Positions 4,892-5,877 of a DNA stretch of 5,877 nucleotides are shown here, piece after piece (within the stretch, counting starts at the first letter, position 1; each line of letters opens with the position of its first letter). Both the position numbers and the translations under genes were made by a program. Below the pieces are notes generated by a model. The model made no database searches and had not been told where the DNA came from. It was given only the letters and a program-made list of their open reading frames with translations. This stretch comes from Bacteroidota bacterium. Its GTDB lineage: Bacteria > Bacteroidota > Kryptoniia > Kryptoniales > JAKASW01. The stretch is taken from NCBI GenBank assembly GCA_021785235.1, contig JAJYGB010000389.1, forward strand, positions 1 to 5,877. Direction: 5' to 3'.

Positions 4892-5877
4892 TTACGCCTT
4901 CATCCTCAGCCCTTTTTCCTCGTACGAGAATATCCAGCCGACAATCCTGCCCGGTTCGATCGTCTCGAAATTGTTCCAGTAGTCCTTCGTGTAAATGAAT
5001 CTGGAACTGGTGTCTCCGGCCGGGATGGGTTCCGTCATCTTAACCATTTCCCGGAATCGCTCTTTCCACAGCGCCATGTTGGAAACGCGAAGATCAACCC
5101 ATCCGTCATGCGCCCACGCGTTGATGGCCTTGTGATTAGACGGGAGGATGCCTTCTCCCCTGAACGGCGGGATCTTGATCTCCTCGCCCCTCAAGAGGCC
5201 TTCGCCGTCAGGAAGCAAAATCGGAATACCTATGGAAATAATCTCCGAGCGAAGCTTTTTATCTTTCTTAATCATCTTCAAGAGGGCTTCGGACATCTGC
5301 TCGGGGGTTGCCTTTTCTACTCCCGCGAAATCTCCGTATTGCCGGGCCAGGAGATAGCTTTCATAAAGAAGTTTTGAGAGACGGGGCGGACCGAGCAGCT
5401 CGAAGGCGACGCTGTCGACTTTGTGTTTCTTTTCAAGCTCGCGCATTTTTGAAAAAGCGGAGTGGAACATGTAGCCGGCACGATACGTCGGGGCAAGGGT
5501 GGCGTTGTCAAGCGCGTTGATTATGTCGTGCCCGGTATTGCCTCCCTTTATTTCGTAGACGACGTCCTCCGCGATTTCCTCCGGCGTTACGTACTCCATT
5601 TGGCCGGGAGTGGTAATCGCTTCGAACTCGCCGCGCGAAAACAAGCCGTTCTCTCCGGTATCAACAAAAACCGAGTGAAGGGTCTTGTTCGTCTTTTTTG
5701 TCTTGGCTGCGGTCTTCAGCTCGAGGCTGTCTCCTATTCTGTACGGATCGTCCGGCGAGCAGTCCTGGAGGGTTATGGGTTTGCCTCTCTTCATAATCTC
5801 ACCGTATGCCACCCGCTTCCAGGCGATTGCGGCAGTCGGCTTGATCTCCTTCGTGATCGGGGCATCCGGAGTGCGCC
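4892..5877 (-). CDS. Unrecognised protein, C-terminal 327 residues (5' end outside window)
   Basis: The frame on the - strand is open from the right edge to TAA at 4894-4892. A GTG at 5812 could be taken as a start, but the frame continues upstream without a stop to the edge (residues RTPDAPITKEIKPTAAIAWK and on), in the same protein-like style, so the gene is most likely cut by the window. The visible part has no membrane helix and looks soluble. It is rich in Lys and Glu, with recognisable but unassigned stretches: HSVFVDTGENGLFSRGEFE, VTPEEIAEDVVYEIKGGNTG, YRAGYMFHSAF, VAFELLGPPRLSKLLYESYL, a Gly/Pro-rich part near GIPILLPDGEG and IPPFRGEGILPSNH, and a C-terminus with EPGRIVGWIF. No catalytic motif can be named with confidence, and I do not assign a family. 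It converges on B2 and is not part of the transporter operon. Coding is very likely; function is unknown. Confidence 0.88.
   Translation of the reverse strand, partial: RTPDAPITKEIKPTAAIAWKRVAYGEIMKRGKPITLQDCSPDDPYRIGDSLELKTAAKTKKTNKTLHSVFVDTGENGLFSRGEFEAITTPGQMEYVTPEEIAEDVVYEIKGGNTGHDIINALDNATLAPTYRAGYMFHSAFSKMRELEKKHKVDSVAFELLGPPRLSKLLYESYLLARQYGDFAGVEKATPEQMSEALLKMIKKDKKLRSEIISIGIPILLPDGEGLLRGEEIKIPPFRGEGILPSNHKAINAWAHDGWVDLRVSNMALWKERFREMVKMTEPIPAGDTSSRFIYTKDYWNNFETIEPGRIVGWIFSYEEKGLRMKA

Noticed and set aside
5108..5377. Several + strand frames of 60-90 codons opposite the - strand gene
   Set aside because: They overlap one another and the long - strand gene, have no ribosome sites, and encode low-quality sequence.
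4892..5812. GTG at 5812 as the true start of the - strand gene
   Set aside because: No good ribosome site precedes it and the frame continues upstream to the window edge with protein-like sequence, so the gene is more likely truncated by the window.
1..5877. CRISPR array, tRNA/rRNA, insertion sequence or phage attachment site
   Set aside because: No regularly spaced identical repeats, cloverleaf or rRNA motifs, transposase frames or terminal inverted repeats with target duplications were seen.

Overview
The window holds a tandem array of FtsX/MacB-type ABC transporter permease genes on the + strand. It is followed by a convergent, unrecognised gene on the - strand that runs off the right edge. 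Base composition is roughly balanced, starts are mostly ATG with clear GGAGG or AAGGA ribosome sites, and one TCAAAAG-like heptamer repeat tract lies between genes. Several stand-alone permeases per locus, with the ATPase encoded elsewhere, fit a Gram-negative bacterium of the Bacteroidota/Chlorobiota/Ignavibacteria (FCB) type. That placement is an inference from style; no marker gene is present.

Layout: (1) 1-428 is the 3' end of a permease (A1). (2) 467-1714 is a second, different permease (B1). (3) 1715-2305 is a 591-nt gap with a strong intrinsic terminator (1782-1829), then a weak coding frame from 1890 to 2309 broken by a single TGA. (4) 2306-3529 is permease A2, a close paralogue of A1. 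(5) 3522-4769 is permease B2, a close paralogue of B1, overlapping A2 by 8 nt. (6) 4770-4891 is a convergent intergenic region with heptamer-like repeats in inverted orientation. (7) 4892-5877 is the C-terminal 327 codons of a soluble-looking protein of unknown function on the - strand.

The two-gene unit A-B is therefore present twice. By hand count A1/A2 are about 84% identical over the visible 141 residues and B1/B2 about 77% identical over 415 residues, with equal length. A and B are distinct but related permeases, so each pair probably forms an A-B heterodimer driven by a separate ATPase. No Walker A/B or ABC signature protein is encoded here, so the ATPase (and any periplasmic adaptor or outer-membrane channel) must lie outside the window. 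The membrane and coupling-helix parts are nearly invariant while the middle of the periplasmic domain has diverged, as expected if the copies kept their mechanism but changed substrate or partner.

Nothing here clearly amounts to a new system. The best leads are the duplicated, diverging permease pairs, the different A-B junctions in the two copies, the interrupted small frame before A2, and the unrecognised - strand protein.
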